Source: JACCTU01 sp963737405
GTDB lineage: Bacteria; Actinomycetota; Thermoleophilia; Gaiellales; Gaiellaceae
Assembly (NCBI GenBank): GCA_963737405.1
Contig: CAVTSL010000008.1
Span: forward strand, 1-64,000
Length of the DNA: 64,000 nucleotides
Direction of reading: 5' to 3'
Both the position numbers and the translations under genes were made by a program. Positions 63,588-64,000 of the stretch are shown piece after piece. The notes under the pieces were generated by a model. It did not search any database. It was not told the origin of the DNA and was given only the letters and a program-made list of their open reading frames with translations. Every line of letters begins with the position of its first letter. Position 1 is the stretch's first letter.

Positions 63588-64000
63588 TCAGCCCGACGCG
63601 CTCACCGGCGCGTCCGGGGGGACTTCCAGGTACTGCAGCGCGAAGCGGGCGAGCTCCTGGAACGCGGGGGCGGCGACGACCCCGCCCCAGATCGTCGTCG
63701 GCTCGTCGACCGTGACGAGGATCACGAGGCGCGGCCTCGTCGCCGGGACGAAGCCGACGAACGAGGCGACGTACCGGGAGGTGGAGTACCCGCCGCCGTC
63801 CGGCAGCGGCTTCGCCGCCGTGCCCGTCTTGCCCGCGACGTGGTAGCCGGGGATCGCCGCGGCAAGGCCCGTCCCGTGCTCGGACACGACGCCGGTCAGC
63901 ATCGTCGCGAGCTGCGAGGCCACGGGCTTCGACAGGATCCGCCGCCGCTTCTCCGTCGGCCGCGCACGGCCGACGACGTGCTCGACGAGGTGCGGCTGCA
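63588..64000 (-). CDS. ftsI: Division-specific penicillin-binding protein (transpeptidase), C-terminal part
   Basis: This gene runs off the right end of the window, leaving about 136 C-terminal residues. The K-T-G motif is in YHVAGKTGTAAKPLPDGGGY, followed by YVASFVGFVPATRPRLVILV and the end VAAPAFQELARFALQYLEV. These are class B PBP features. Its place upstream of murE, mraY and ftsW fits FtsI (PBP3), which crosslinks septal peptidoglycan with FtsW. The S-x-x-K and S-x-N motifs lie outside the window. Confidence 0.88.
   Translation of the reverse strand, partial: QPHLVEHVVGRARPTEKRRRILSKPVASQLATMLTGVVSEHGTGLAAAIPGYHVAGKTGTAAKPLPDGGGYSTSRYVASFVGFVPATRPRLVILVTVDEPTTIWGGVVAAPAFQELARFALQYLEVPPDAPVSASG

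Overview
The window is 64 kb of high-GC DNA with dense genes, very short intergenic gaps, many GTG and TTG starts, and stop/start overlaps of 1 to 4 bases. Gene content points to an actinobacterium. There is a dcw cluster with no ftsA next to ftsZ, a Gram-positive type Tad/Flp pilus locus without a secretin, a two-subunit glycine decarboxylase (gcvPA/gcvPB), and a MurE with the DNPR motif of meso-diaminopimelate ligases. A deep lineage such as Thermoleophilia (Gaiellales-like) is my inference from this mix; no rRNA is present to test it. No CRISPR array, phage, IS element or complete tRNA was found.

Layout. 0-8 kb: accessory genes. These are a four-helix membrane protein, a NarL-type two-component system with an MFS transporter remnant downstream, a divergent ABC-2 exporter, a YCII protein, a tyrosine-phosphatase-like protein and a secreted trypsin-like protease. 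8-14 kb: hydrolases and metallopeptidases (two alpha/beta hydrolases, M14, M3-like), a PD-(D/E)XK-like orphan and a CheY-like receiver. 14-20 kb: gltX, then two tandem AlkZ-like winged-helix genes translationally coupled to endonuclease IV, then an M28 lipoprotein. 20-25.6 kb: Cys-rich protein, HAD hydrolase, Ca2+/H+ exchanger and a MacB/FtsX-type ABC exporter.

25.6-36.5 kb: a Tad pilus locus. It holds prepilin peptidase, DUF192 protein, Flp pilin, TadE- and TadG-like proteins, CpaB, TadZ, TadA, a VWA-TadB fusion and TadC. It is bracketed by a PAS-LuxR protein and a LuxR-type response regulator. The flp leader has a perfect 20-bp palindrome and hairpins, and a conserved TTGAC-type motif occurs near both regulators. 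36.5-45 kb, minus strand: a sugar uptake operon (GH13 glucosidase, binding protein, two permeases, YesL-like membrane protein, MalK-type ATPase), followed by threonine aldolase and a beta-lactamase-like serine hydrolase. 45-47 kb: rlmN and small proteins. 47-52 kb: gcvT-gcvH-gcvPA-gcvPB-GST. 52-64 kb: ftsZ-ftsQ-murB-murC-murG-ftsW-murD-mraY-murF-murE-ftsI (listed against transcription), where nearly every junction is a 4-base overlap.

A striking technical feature is that frameshifts are concentrated at 28-34.3 kb and 37.5-43.6 kb, with single ones at about 16.4, 16.9, 25.9 and 26.9 kb. The gcv and dcw regions are clean. Most of the frameshifts look like one extra base beside a short homopolymer inside an otherwise well-conserved protein. 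I therefore treat these genes as probably intact in the organism and broken in this assembly. The 0.9-1.2 kb MFS remnant is the exception and looks truly degraded.
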